In this document: piece by piece, positions 13,485-26,459 of the stretch
Position numbering within the stretch: position 1 is the first letter of the stretch
Layout: the number at the start of each line of letters is the position of its first letter
Source: Neodontobutis hainanensis
Taxonomy: Eukaryota > Chordata > Actinopteri > Gobiiformes > Odontobutidae
NCBI GenBank assembly: GCA_024349245.1
Contig: JALDNG010000008.1
Coordinates: 2,801,501 to 2,865,500 of the forward strand
Reading direction: 5' to 3'
DNA: 64,000 nucleotides
Program-made: the position numbers and the translations under genes
Notes under the pieces: generated by a model
Databases searched by the model: none
What the model saw: the letters and a program-made list of their open reading frames with translations, nothing else
Told to the model about the DNA's origin: nothing

Positions 13485-15064
13485 TACTTCACAATACTAT
13501 TTTACAACAGCAATTTTGATTAAGACTCAGAAAACCCCTAATCTTGATAATCTCATTATGTTTACACTAACATAAGTACTTAAATCTGGACTCTTATATC
13601 AGACTTCAGTGCTGAGAGTAATTTGGAACGCCATTGCCAAATCTAGCACAACATTTGAACTCCGCTGATAACCCAGTGAGCAAGCAGTGGTTCACTCAAC
13701 GGACACACACCATCTGAAAAAGCACAAATAAAGTTGTGGTGTGCGTTTTCTGGTGGAATGTAGAAAGGTCAAGGCTGCAATTTTATATTTCATACCCATC
13801 CTTTCTGTGGCCGGTGAGCACCTACAGTTGACCTGCAATCAGGTCAATGATAAGTTCACTTTAGATAGCAAGGTTATGTTAGGTTGTCTGTTCTGAAGTG
13901 TTCAGTCTGTCCGCATTGGGCAGTTGCAGAAACACAACCACTGGGTTCAAGCTAAACAAATGCAGGGAGTGTTTTGTGAGGGGTGACTCAACACCCCACA
14001 ACATCATTTGACCAATGTGTTCTATTTTAATCCACTGTATACTGCCAAAAATGTAGATTTAAAGTAGGACACATGATTAGCAATAGATAATACTGTTGTT
14101 TGCAGATGACAAGACAATAATATTAAGGGTATTTAAATCCGATTTAATTGAGTGTTTCCCAGACCCAATATAGACATACCAGTAATACTGCGTTTAAAGA
14201 CTTCTCAGAGCAGCAGTAATTTCCTTAAATAGCTGCATCAGTCAAATAAAAAAATGGATATTCTTTATAAATCATGCAGTTAAGTGTTAATCTTTCATAT
14301 GCATGCTGTTTTATCAAAGTGTGCATCTGTGAGCCAGCAAAGAGTGGTCAAGATCAAAAGACTTCCGCCTACGTCTGCTCACGCAATTAAATCCATTTCA
14401 AAGTCCCATAGATTTATTAAAATGTTGCCTTGTACTAAGTTTCATTCAACCCACATGTGTCAGGAGTCCTGTTTTTCATGAGTTTGCGTAATGTTGAGGT
14501 CTGATTTCTAATCATGTAAACACCGAACGCTAGCAATGACTGTCAACAATAAAGTCAATCTTTTTAGTTATGCTGATAAGGACAAATGACAATAAAGACA
14601 CAATGATGCAAGTTTCTCAAGCAGAATAAGTCACACATGACATAAACAGGTCCAAATCATCTGCTTACTGTAAAAGTGTATGATTTGTGTGTTGCATGAA
14701 CGCTAATCGTGTGACAGACAGGAAAAACACATATTTGTATTGCTTGTGTGTTTTATGATCGATATTTAAAAAGTGAAATAAATATGGCTTTTCAGTTCAT
14801 GACTCAAAGCTGAGTTAAGTGAGTGATTTGCTCTCAGAGCTTTAAATCATATTCAGTCCACGTGTCCAGCGTCATATACAGTAAGACTCGCCATTGTTTT
14901 GCGTCTCCACTTAAAAAGCTGTCTGCTGTAGGTGGTGGTTGATAAAAATATGTACAGTAGTGTCTTTATAAGACCTGATTGGGTGTAATATCTTGAAGGC
15001 AAACGGCCACACGAAACTGACATGGCTTTTATCTTTCGGACATAAGAGTGTTGTCCTGTGTCTC
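13485..15064. other. Region downstream of snx19, probably including its 3' UTR
   Basis: It follows the snx19 stop codon (15067-15065) in the direction of transcription. No canonical poly-A signal for the minus strand is seen close by; the nearest TTTATT on the plus strand is near 14412. Nothing else is recognised. Confidence 0.5.
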
Positions 15065-18000
15065 TCAAATGTGATGGTTGTTCTTCCCTGTGTCTTTTCC
15101 CAGCCTCTGCAACAGAGATGCCTGAAAGACCTCATCGCATGATTCGGGAATGAGGAGCTCCAGCAGCAGGTCACAGATGCAATAGAGAAGATGCCTTGAC
15201 ACAAACACAGCCACATGGGTTATTCAATGCTGTCATTGAAGGATTATAACACGTAATGAAAGATATGAAAATGAAAGATGCTCAAACTGTGTTCTGTATT
15301 ATCAATGCTTGTTCTGTTTAACTCTGTGTAACTAACCTTAAAAGGCCCACTGATATTAAAATTCTCTTTTAGAGGGGAGTTGTGGCACAACAGGGTACCT
15401 ATTGCACATATTTTTAAGAGAAACCAAGGCAGACACTGGAAGAACATGCAAGCTGCCCTGTGCAGGGATTAATCCCAGGGCCTTCTTGCTGTGTGACAGG
15501 AGAGCTAAGGCTAACAGAAAAGTTACCAGAAAGAAAACAGATGTTCTGTTTTTCCAATAGAGTAAAATGGACTTTGTAGAAACTGTTAAAGCAATTTTGA
15601 TGACTCTTTGGAAAGGTTTTGTGATGGTGGGGGAGGAATCCCAACAGGGAAGAGTTGGGAAGAGTGAGATGCTGAGGTTATGAACCCTATACTGAGTTCC
15701 CATGACCCCCATCCAAAACATCTTTTTTATTTTATTTCAGATGTTGTAACTGAAATATGAAACCTCCTCTTGGTTGGTATAGTGTTTAATGCTACAGTTA
15801 CTCTTGTTGTTCTTGAGCTGCTGTGTTTAGCCTCTGTGAAAAAGCAAAATCAGACGTTTGTTTACTGAACACTTTCATTGTTGACTCACTTGTTTATCTG
15901 ATAGTCTTGCAAAGACTCCAGCACTGATTCCAGGCTCAGACGGTACTTCTCAGCACCCAGCATGTCGGTAATGAACACTGCATGTTAAATACAAGATGAT
16001 TAGAAAGGCCCTAAAAGACACGATGACATAACCGACACTTTATTAAACTGCACATGCCTGGTATCAGCTCCATTAGACATGCCAGACATTTCTTTTTAGT
16101 TTCATCTCTCTGCACAGCGCTGCGCTCTGGGCGAGGCTGAGCAGGCAATGTCCCGCCGGGCCACACCGCTTCCTGCAGAACCTGGAGGTAAATGACCCAG
16201 CAAGGGGCACTGGTCAGGTAGGCAACCCCTACATCCAGCCATCTGTAACACAATAACCAACACTGGGGAAATATTATGTTAAAAGACCATATGCTACTTT
16301 ATACTTTGCTGAAGACCAAACACTCAGCTGTGAGAAACTGTCACTACCTCTGTACACAATAAAAGTACAACTAACAACACAAAGCCTGTCTACCTCTCGA
16401 TAAAGGTACCAAAGAGCAGTCTGATGGTCTTCTGGATGTTCTCAGTGCACAGCCAACTCCACTGGTCCTTCATCAGCAGACACAAAATGTTCAAAGCCAC
16501 ATCTGCCACAGCTGTATCTGAAAGGCAAACTCATACATGATAAATCAGAATTATCTATAAACTACAATCACTTGTATGTGAAAAAGAAATAAAAGAAGAG
16601 AAGAGATTTGAGATAGATTTGTGCTACCCACAAGTGGCGGTTTAGTGTTACTACATCTGACAAACTTAAATTGTATACCCTGAAACATGTTATGGCTGGA
16701 TTTTATTATACTTTTATCTAATACAGTAGGCTGTTGGAACCTGTGCTGTGGGGTTTCCCAGATGCCTTTGTGTCTTTGCCAGTCTTCTCACTACTCAGCG
16801 TCTCTTTCCCATTCATGCTACATAAACGTTGCTCTTGTTCCTTCACAAAGTTTTCCAGGCCCAACAATGTCATGCCATGCACCTGAGTAAAGACAAATAG
16901 CCAATCCAGAGATTTTACATATAAGTCAACTAAACGTTATATGTATTAAAAATCTGACTTACGTTGCTGCTCTCACTAAAGCAGTAGGTCACTTTCGGAT
17001 GTAGCTCTGAGATGTTTAGAGACACAGACATTTTTCTTGAGAACATAAGCCTCCTGTTATAAGTAGAAATCATTATACTTTTTATTCCATACTCATGAAA
17101 ATAAATGACAAAATAAAAAGAAAAGAGGTCATCACCTGTACTTTCTGTTGTCCATTGTTCTCCCGTCTGCATCCAGCTCTGAGTCCTCAGTTGGACTCAG
17201 GGGGTCTGGATATGGAAAGGCTGTCTTCAGTGTGTCAAGTGCATTTTCCATCATCTTACATCATCAGTTAGGGTTAGACACAAGACTTGCAGTTAAGTAC
17301 ACAGAAGACTTCAGCTGTTTCACCTTTACTTACAGACACGGTTAAATGTTTTCCTTCTCACCTTATCAATTCTAGACTTAACAACAGGCTTCCTTCCAAA
17401 ATATATGCAAACGTCCGAGTTGAGAGCGAGGAACTCCTGCATGTCCTCACTGTTGGCCGTCTCAGGAATGCTGCTTAATTGCTGGAAAAGAGAATGACTC
17501 AAACAACAGCACAGCATTTATTATTAGACCATACAAATAAACTCCTACTTTGAGAAAAGTGTCCAGTTGGCATTTACGTGCTTCCACCTTCTCGCTGTCT
17601 GAATTGCCAAATGAGATGTCCGGGAATATCTTTTTGGGGCCTTTGACATCTGAAATTAAGAACAGTTATGTAAGCTACAGAATGAGACTACTGTTTTCCT
17701 GGTAACAACCAAACATTTCTTACTTTTTATGAATTTCTTGATCTCTGGTTGCTCCTCTAAACGTGTTTGCAAGTTTAGGAACTCACTATATCTGCGGTTG
17801 ACTGTGTGACTGTGTGACGGTTGCAGAGTGGTACCGTCTTCAGACTCACCTGCTGTATCAAACTATAATGAAACATATGGTGAAACTATGTATACTTAAT
17901 TCACACAGGAGTCATTGCTGCGGTATATTGGACAAAGTGTTACCTTAACAGTATAGAGTGTAAAGAGATGTGTGCTGCTGCCACGCTGCTCTTTAGCTGT

Positions 18001-19374
18001 GACAGTGCCACTAATGTGCACATTCTGGATGGTCACAGGTGCAGGTGTGTTGTTAGGGCTGTCAAAGTTTAGACCAAACTGTTGTGGAGGAGATTTGTCC
18101 TGGGCCATGTCTGCTGGCCACTCAATGTCCTCTGGAACCACTGCCTTAGGTCCAAGATTTTTCAGAGGTCCAAAACATCCAAAGAGCTCATCATCCTCCA
18201 AAGTCATGGCCTTGCAAAAGTTGGTAGGAGGACCGCAATCACAAAGACGAGTCAAGTCATCTTCTGATTCTGACTGATTGAGGGAAGCCAGTGAAAGCAT
18301 TTGGCACTTAGACACTTCTGAGCAATGGGTGGTTGTTACAGTGCAGCAGCTGACTTTGCATGGTGTGAGCAGACCTTCTATTTTTTCATTGGACACAATA
18401 CTGACCATGCTGCTCTGGGATGAATCCTCAGAAACTGTGCTTAGACTTTGCTGCTCCTCAAAGTCAGAGGAGCTCGGGTTGGAGAGGCCTGCGGGGTCAG
18501 AAGACAGTGAGCGGCAGGTTGTCCAGGACTCCTGCTTAAGTGGACATCTGTAGAAAGCATCAGAAGGGAATGGGCTCATCTCTGGAGGTGCTCTTGACCT
18601 GGTGAATATCTCCACTATGGTCTGGTTGAGCCAATCGGGATCGGACACTCTGTTGATGAGTGGCAGCAGCACATTGCAGGTGATCAGCTCTGTCACCATG
18701 TAACCCCCTGTCCTGGTTTCCATCTGAGGATATGGGACAAGCACATGTAAGACCAGGTTTACCAGAGCTTTGGAGTAGCTCACCTCAGCAGAGGCACTGG
18801 CCACAGCTGGATGTGGAGTGTCGACTTCACTGTAGATCTGCCATAGGCTAATGCCCTCCTTCTGTGAGGACAGTATTTGCGTTGCTGTCATGTAGCTCTC
18901 CAGGTGACAACCATACAGCTCAAGCAGCCTCTGAATGAGCTCTTTCCTGTCCACTCGACGTGCACGCTCCTTTAGCTCCATCACTGACTCCAGCATTGAG
19001 TTTAGGACGGCCAGCTCAAACTCCCCTTCCTCCTCTGACAGCAAAGTTCGGTACCATGAAGACACAAAGTCCCGCACGGCTTTGTGGACAGCACTGTGGA
19101 TTTCATGGTTCAACCTCCATTCATGTTCAGGGGAATACACAGGGGGGGTCATCTTACCCAGTGGTAGAAAGTGCTCCAAGTGCAACAGACTGTTTGCGTC
19201 CAATAGAGCACGTGAGCCAAGCCAGCCCCCAAGGACCACCAAGAGACTGGTGAAGATGCACAGGAGCCACACGTTCACCAGGAGATGGAAGAGAACCAGC
19301 CATGCCAACAGCGCGCCGAAACCCAACAGCCTTGGCTGCCCCAAACACTCGGAAAGCGTGGTGAGGAGAGCCAT
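15065..19374 (-). CDS. snx19: Sorting nexin 19 (PXA, PX and nexin-C domains), 11 coding exons
   Basis: SNX19 is a membrane-anchored sorting nexin acting at endosome/ER contacts. Coding exons, in transcript order: 19374-17944, 17862-17724, 17649-17549, 17481-17362, 17254-17136, 17053-16963, 16882-16741, 16517-16394, 16242-16058, 15977-15890, 15194-15065. They sum to 2,670 nt (889 codons plus stop) with every junction in phase. Residues about 18-55 are a strongly hydrophobic double membrane segment; about 85-265 form the PXA domain; 446 to about 585 the PX domain, with the RRYSEF phosphoinositide-binding core at 500-505 and a GPKKIFPD motif following; residues 715 to about 880 form the nexin-C region with motifs QWSWLCTEN and WPGGTLP. 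Exon number and sequence match the SNX19 family as I know it. The stretch between PXA and PX is low-complexity and acidic. Nine of the ten introns are GT-AG; the one between exons 9 and 10 is GC-AG. No break or missing domain is seen. Teleosts may carry a/b copies; I cannot tell which this is. Confidence 0.96.
15424..15515 (+). repeat. Dispersed fish repeat fragment in the snx19 last intron
   Basis: It contains actggaagaacatgcaagct, attaatcccagggccttctt and gagagctaaggctaac, a diverged member of the family at 2097-2205. It lies between the last two coding exons of snx19. Confidence 0.5.
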
Positions 19375-20779
19375 TAGGAGAAGGCGTTACAGTCAAAAGT
19401 CCTTTTGATCCTGAGAATAATTATGAAAAGGACATGTAATCTCTTTGTTTGAAGAAATGAATAACATTGTTGTTAGTATTATTTTTTTTTTACTCAAAGC
19501 CTGGTTGCTGCATTTTATTATTTACATCAAAATAATACTTTATTGACTGTTTCTTACAATTTTATAAAAAAGCTGTGTAAGACTGTGATATAATGTGAGA
19601 ATACACTTGGCTACACTGTACAGGGCTTGACTGAACTATTGAAATTACAACACTAAAGTGCCTATTCACTCCCAAGGCTACTGCCAGCTGGCAAGGCTGG
19701 AGATAACTTTTTAATCAGACGATTAATGCTGAACAGTATAGACCAGAATCATAAAGATATATAGTTGCCGAGTTGGTTTTTAAAGTGTAACTTACCTAAA
19801 ACATTGTAGAAGCAACGCAATACAAGTGTTAGAGGATGTCCTCCTGCTTTGGGACTGCTTTAATCTGGATTATGTGGATCAACCTGAGTCAAGCTGTTCA
19901 TATGGACAGAGGGGTGTCTGCTTTACAACAACACACAGGAATACTCATTTTAAGGCTGCAAAAAGCATGTACTTACACATATTACAGATACACGTAGACT
20001 CAGTATAGTGTAAATAGTCTGGTTTCTTCAAATACTTTTTTGCCATTTTATTTGTTATTTAGGGGTATAATTGACGAGCAATGTTGTTCTATTCATAAGT
20101 TAAAGTTGGCCACCTCTTTTTTGATGCCGTCAGGTCCCTTTCAAAAAGACAATATTCAAATACAATGGCTTCTTAAAGTTTAGTCATGCAGTTTTATAAT
20201 ATAGATCTTTTAATGGAATAGTATTTACACACAATGGGCTCTACTTCGTTCAAACACTCCTTTATATTCACCAGACGAGGGCGACAAAGACTTTATTTAC
20301 AACTCCATGTATCACTGTTGGTCTGGGGCTGTTGTCCTGGGGCTGTCCTGCAGTCCAGACTAAACTGGACAGTATAGTAATTGTATCTTAAACAGGCCAA
20401 ATTTGCGCGTAACTATGGCACACAGAGTCTATTTTATATGAAAAGAAACCATAAATAACAAAGAAAGTTGCATGTATTCCAGGTTGTATTGGTAAAGGAA
20501 AGTCCAGGGCATCCCATCTGGAGATAGAAGTGTGTGAGGGGTTTCTTTTTCGTTGCTCATGGTGAACACAGCCCAAGCGTTTCGACAAGGCCAGTGTCTC
20601 AGCTTTTCACTGTTAAAAAAAATATTAGAAACTCCCTGATGGTGAATAAATAAATACATATACACCATCATATATTTCCACAAATTAGCAGATAAACAAT
20701 TAAACAAAAAAAGGTTCTAAAATCTGGTTGCACATTGACATTGGTAGTAGTCTGCACTGGTTAATTTACTGGTACAGGA

Positions 20780-21107
20780 AACCTTGACCGGCCAGTTATA
20801 CGCCCTCTAGTGGTTGTGGCCAATCGCCAGTTTGGGACCTCGGCGTCTCTCCATGCACCTGCGCGTTCATCAAACACTGCGAATGGAATTTTATTTCTCG
20901 GGTTTGGTCCACTCTGCAAAAATGTTGCTCTATATTTATGTGCTAACGGGATGGGAAAGTAAAGATTTAGCCCCCTCACTCCCTGTCTCACCCCCTCCCT
21001 GAGTATATACAAAATTACATAAGCTTGACGTAAGTCGCTGAGAGAGTCGGTAATGAGGAGCACTACGCACAGTGTCACACAGAGCGTCCATCCACAGCTC
21101 GTCCGCC
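20780..21107 (+). promoter_or_regulatory. Probable bco2 promoter/5' UTR in the snx19-bco2 intergenic region
   Basis: The stretch just upstream of the bco2 start carries a CCAAT box (20820-20824), a TATA-like element (tatata, 21004-21009) and a CRE-like TGACGTAA (21026-21033). Spacing from the TATA-like motif to the ATG is about 100 bp, suitable for a short 5' UTR. snx19 is transcribed away in the other direction, so parts of this 1.7 kb gap may serve both genes. The motifs are short and the start site is not established. Confidence 0.45.
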
Positions 21108-24100
21108 ATGGCCCCAGGAAAGAGAGACACCGCAGCAGGTAAGACTTTAACATATTCAATTGATTTCTGGACTTTAATGTCACATACACGTAGGCCTATA
21201 GCTGTAGGCTACTAACATTGTTCACCCATGCAACTTTAAAACAGAGCTTAAAGCCATTGTAGGCTCTTTGACGAGGTGTAGGAGACTAGGAGGCTTATCT
21301 ATTACAAAAAAAGAAATTAAGCAAAAACAACCTAAACAAAACGATTTAGATAGTGCTGTTTTTGTAACTTAACCTGTTCTGCACTCACTGTTGTGTTTCT
21401 GATGTGTTTATTATTTACACTGGCCCTTGGCAGGAAACATGATCTATAGCCATGTTAAGCTTTAGTAATTACCTTAAAACTTACCTCCGTTACTGCAGTA
21501 ATTGTTAAGCCATCCTACTGTTCCCACTCTCCTCTTCTTTTTAGTGCATTTAAAATACCACCTGAAATATGGTACATAAAGAAGCGTTACATAAGGAGTA
21601 TTTGAGTTGAGAAATTATCATGTTCTTTCATTAATGAACACAACCCCTTGTTCTCTTTCAAAAAAAAAAAAAAAACAGTAATGTTTCTAGGAATTGTTTT
21701 GTTTGGTGGCATAGATTTTTTACACCATAATTAAACTTCTGTACCAGTTTGTATTTCATATTTCCAGATGAAACTACTGGTACTGCTCAGGAGTCAAAGC
21801 TTGTGTGTGGTCCTAGTGGAGCTGACTAATAATTCAGGTCAGAGTTTTTTACTGAGGCTGAAATATGCAGTTTACTACATTAACATAACACGCTACATGC
21901 AGTTGTGCTCATACGTTTACATACCCTGTTTGGCCAGCCACAACTGCCAGGAAAATAGTTTGGGATGCAAAGAAAAACCCAGAAATAACTTCAGATGAAA
22001 TTCAAGACTCTCTAAAAAAGGTGGTGCGGCTGTTTCAAGATGCACAATAAGGAGGGACTTTAAGGCCTATGATGAGAGGTACACCATTCATACTGTAAAA
22101 CATGTTGGTGGATCGCTGATGTTTTGGGGACGTGTGAGCTATAAAAACACAAGATGAATGCAGCATGTTATCAGAAAATACTGGAGGAAAATTTGCACTC
22201 ATCAGCCCGGAAGCTGTGTATGGGACGTACTTGAACGTTCCAACATGACAACGATCCAAAGCACAAGGACAAGTCAACCTTTCATTGGCTACAGCAGCAT
22301 AAAGTGAAGGTTCTGGACTGGCCTCAGTCTCCTGACCTCAATATCACTGAGCCACTCTGGGGAGATCTCAAACATGCAGTTAATTTTAGACAGCCAAAGG
22401 ATTTACACGAACTGGAGGCTTTTTGCCAAAAAGAATGAGCAGCTTTACCATCTGAGAAAATAAAGAGCCTCATCCACAACTACCAAAAAAGACTTCAAGC
22501 TGTCATTGATGTTAAAGGTGGAAATAAACAGTATTAAGAACATGGGTATGTAAACTTTTGATCAGGGTCATTTGGGTAGTTACTATAGTCATAGTCACAG
22601 CTGTTTGACCATAAATGGCTTCACCCCACCATTAACTATGAATGAAAGAAAAGTTTTTGTGTTATTCATATTTTCTGAAAAATGGCCAAAATAAAATCAC
22701 AAATTCCTCCAATTTATGAGCACAACTGAAAACTTTAGCAAATGGAAAATTGATAAACTACACCAAGCTGTATATTATAACTGAAAAATTACTTAAAAAC
22801 AGCTACTTTCCATGGGCCATCAGGCTCCTCAATAGCAAAAATTATCTTTAAGCAAAGCCTACTTACTTGTTGTAGCATTGTACTTATTTATATTTATTGT
22901 ATTATATTTATACGTAAAGTTTTAATATTATGTTTGGTCTTTTAATTCTAGTACTATTTAACCTGTATGGTGAAATGTTTTTGAATGGCTGTAAATTTAG
23001 TGTTTTTATTTTCGTTCTAATACACCAAGAAGAGTAGCACTCTAATTTTGTTGTACGCTGTTCCTACAATGACAATGATGAGTCTATTCTATTCTATAAC
23101 AACAAAACGTGTTTAACCTCTTCTGAGTCCAGGATCAGGTCGTTGATTTGCATGTGATGGCAGAATTGCCTCTCGCGCTGATGGATTTCTATTATTTTTT
23201 ATATATGCATTTGTCTTCTGCAGATGGGGTTAATGGCAATCCCCCAAAATGCACCACAGAACTGAAGGGTCTGGAGAGCATTGCTCCATTGGTGCGGTCA
23301 GTAGAAGAGACCCCTGAGCCGATATCCACTGTGGTTCAGGGCACCATCCCATCATGGATCAAAGGCAGCCTCCTCCGTAACGGACCTGGGAAGTTTGAGT
23401 TTGGAAACACACAGTGAGTTGAAACAGGCCACTGCTGCACATTTAAACATACACTGCTTGGAAGAAAGGGTGAAATTACACTTAACACTATGCCGGTTCT
23501 ATTTATAGCTACAACCACTGGTTTGACGGAATGGCAATGCTGCACCAGTTCAAGATCCAAGAGGGCCAGGTGACCTACATGAGCCGTTTCCTTCAAAGTG
23601 GCGCCTACAAGAAAAACAGTGAATGTGATCGCATTGTGATGTCAGAATTTGGTACCGTTGCTATGCCAGACCCATGTAAAAATTTCTTTCAGCGATTTCT
23701 TTCTCGCTTTGAGAGGATGGGTAGGTAATAGAGTACTATAATCTGTCTTACAAAATATACTTTAAAAATTAAATATCTTAAATTGTTGAGAAGTACTAAG
23801 TCAAAAAAATCTCATGTTGGACCTTTAACATAAAACAAATAATCTGCCTGTTCTAAATCAGGTATACTAAAAGAGAAAAGAAAACTAAAGATGGTTAAAG
23901 TGCTGACAGAGATCTGAAGGCAAACATTTTCAGAAGGATTTCTGGGCCTACTGGACAAGCTGCACGGACTGTTATACAGAAACGTTACAGGGTGGTTGGA
24001 GTGAAAGAAAAATATTTCTGTGTTGCAGAACCCACAGACAATGCAAGTGTGAGCTTTGTCAAATACAAGGGGGATTACTACGTCAGCACAGAGACTAACT

Positions 24101-26459
24101 TCATGCATCGAGTCAATCCAGAAAACCTAGAGACAATGGAAAGGGTAAGAACAGAGGCAGAAAACAAAAAGAGAAAATTATTACACAGCAGAAATACAAA
24201 TCAACACAGCGCCACATTGTTTTGAAGGTGGACTGGAGCAAATTCATTGCTGTTAACGGAGCAACTGCCCACCCACACTACGACCCTGATGGAACCTCCT
24301 ATAACATGGGCAACTCCTACGGCAGTAAAGGTGAGTCTTTTGCCCAGAAGTAACTATTATCTTATTTACATTTATTATAGAAGATAAAACAGATAACCCT
24401 GCAGGAGCTCTGTACAACATTATCAGTGTGCCTCCTGAGAAGAAAGAAGAGACTGACACCCTACAAGGAGCGAAAGTGCTCTGCTCCATTGTGCCTGCCA
24501 ACAAGTCTCATCCCTCCTACTACCACAGTTTTGGTGAGCCATCAGCGTTGTTTATAACACGGGACTGCAACAAAAACATATCTTTTATGGCGCTGTCACT
24601 GATCTTTTTTCCAGCCATGTCTGAAAACTATGTGGTGTTCATTGAGCAGCCAATTAAAATGGACCTACTTAAGATTGTCACATGCAAACTCAGAGGGAAG
24701 GCTTTGAGTGAAGGCATCTACTGGGATCCTAAGCAAGAAACTGTCTTCCACCTTGTTAACAAGAAAACAGGGGAGGTAAGCTTGCGTGACAGTGAAGGGT
24801 AGGATTTACACAGGGGAATACAATACAAAGGTCATACTAGGTCTAATTATATCCCCCTTGACTCCTAGGTGAGCCCTGTGAAGTACCACACAAAAGCCAT
24901 CTCCGTTTTCCACCAGATAAATGCATTTGAGGAGGACGGCTTCCTGATGCTTGATATGTGCTGTGCAGATGACGGCCAAGCCATTAACAACTATCTGATC
25001 CAGAATTTACGCAAGTCAGGAGAAGCGCTAGACCAGGTTAGCATATGCATTCATTTGCTTGATGCTTTAATTGTATCTGTGAGTCACATAAAAAGCCATT
25101 TCGCAGTATTTGATAGAAGTTAATCATAACAATAGTGTTAAACTATATTGTTCGCTATTGTTTTCAGATGTACAACACCCTGTGCAGGGCTTTCCCTCGA
25201 CGCTTTGTACTGCCATTAAATGTCACCAGCGAAACTTCAACAGGCCGCAATTTAAATACACGGTCCTCTAGTGGAGCTACATGCTTACAAGTCACCAAAG
25301 ATAAGGTGTGTATTTGTTATATACAGCAAATTAAACAAAACCCTTTGTATTTGTTTTACCTAAGCCTCTATGTGTTAAAACTCAAATATTTTCTACTGCT
25401 TTTCTACAGTTGAAAATATTGATCCTCTCTTCATCCTTCTGGGTCAATAGGTGTTCTGTCAACACGAGGATCTCCATGGCAATGACCTCGCTGAATATGG
25501 TGGTCTGGAGTTTCCTCAGATTAACTACCACAGATGTAACACCAGGCCATATCGTTATTTTTATGGCTGTGGCTTCAGACACCTAGTGGGAGACTCTCTG
25601 ATCAAGATGGATCTGAGCAACAAGACACTTAAGGTACTGTCCCAACATCCTAGGACATGACCAAAAATGGTAATGACCTATTATTGAGTTGACATTAATT
25701 TGAGTAAAAAGAAAAAAATGTTGTGCATATAAACACCTACCTTAAACTAATAAAATATAATAAAGAGGCGCTGGGTATGGCTTGAACAAATTAGCTCTGT
25801 GAAATTGACCTGACAATCTACAAGACTATAGCTTTGTAGGAGTCAAACTTTTTAACCTTTTGCACAGATTAAAAAAGTTATATCTTTATTTGTTTAAATA
25901 TTATTTGGATCCCTGTGGCAGAGAAAAACATTCACCAAAATTTTAACTTATGCCCTTACAATTCTCACATTGATTTGTCTAAATACTACTTTACACTTAT
26001 ATGTTGGCCCTCAGGTCTGGTGCCAGACGGGTTTTTACCCATCAGAACCAGTGTTTGTGGCAAGCCCTGATGCCACTGAGGAGGATGATGGCGTCATACT
26101 GTCTGTGGTCCTCACACCCTCACAGGTAAGAGCTACATTTAGAAATTCAGACTTTCATATACTTCTCTTAAATAGTGCATTTAAAGTCTTCTGTAAATTT
26201 AGTTATTCACTTAAATGATGAACATATGAGAACTTTATGTTTACAACTCAACAGTCAGTGTATGTGACCACCATGTTATATTAAATAAAATAATATCTGG
26301 GCCTGCTGTGGATGCTTACTGTAACTATGCTCTTCTTTGTAGGATAAAGGCACATTTCTCCTTGTTTTGGATGCCAAGACTTTTGAAGAGGTGGGAAGAG
26401 CCAATGTGCCAGTTAACATGCCTTATGGCTTTCACGGTGCCTTCAATGCCTCTGCCTAA
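21108..26459 (+). CDS. bco2: Beta-carotene 9',10'-oxygenase (carotenoid eccentric cleavage dioxygenase), 12 exons
   Basis: Non-haem iron dioxygenase that cleaves carotenoids and xanthophylls at the 9',10' double bond, in mitochondria in studied vertebrates. Exons: 21108-21138, 23224-23413, 23509-23720, 24029-24144, 24228-24330, 24405-24533, 24615-24775, 24869-25036, 25168-25305, 25451-25633, 26015-26125, 26343-26459. Total 1,659 nt, 552 codons plus stop, all GT-AG and in phase. The four iron-ligand histidine motifs are present: AHPHYD (197-202), SYYHSFG (His258), VFHQINAF (His329) and MPYGFHG (His545). The sequence NTHYNHWFDGMA (exon 2/3 junction), ETNFMH, GFRHLVGDSLIKMD and FYPSEPVFV are also family hallmarks. 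It resembles BCO2 more than BCO1 or RPE65, for example by PDPCKNFF and INAFEEDG. The start was chosen because exon 1 encodes a short MAPGKRDTAA leader with a clean gtaaga donor that fits exon 2 phase. No obvious mitochondrial presequence is visible. Fish have several bco2 paralogues; which one this is cannot be decided here. Confidence 0.96.
21900..22728 (+). mobile_element. Decayed Tc1-like transposon in bco2 intron 1
   Basis: Outer ends CAGTTGTGCTCAT (21900) and its reverse complement (ends 22728) bracket 829 bp. Conceptual translation shows remnants of a Tc1 DDE transposase: HVGGSLMFWG, HDNDPKHKDKS, and PDLNITEPLWGDLKHA, where the PDLN..E..W block is typical. Frames shift and stops interrupt, and the N-terminal DNA-binding half is missing. 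No clean TA duplication is seen, so the exact ends may be a few bases further out. It lies in the first intron of bco2 in the same orientation as the gene. Confidence 0.85.
22795..23097 (+). mobile_element. 3' tail of a non-LTR retrotransposon (LINE)
   Basis: The block begins with sequence like the end of a fish LINE reverse-transcriptase frame (FPWAIRLLNS) and, after about 240 bp, ends in tacaatgacaatgatgagtc followed by short attct repeats, the usual microsatellite-like tail of CR1/L2/Rex1-type elements. It is 5'-truncated, as most LINE copies are. It sits in bco2 intron 1 directly downstream of the Tc1 relic. The clade is not certain. Confidence 0.6.

Noticed and set aside
23148..23223. 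Upstream in-frame ATG for bco2 exon 2
   Set aside because: This is intron sequence ending in the acceptor tctgcag; the exon at 21108-21138 joins in phase with a good donor, so the upstream ATG is read-through.
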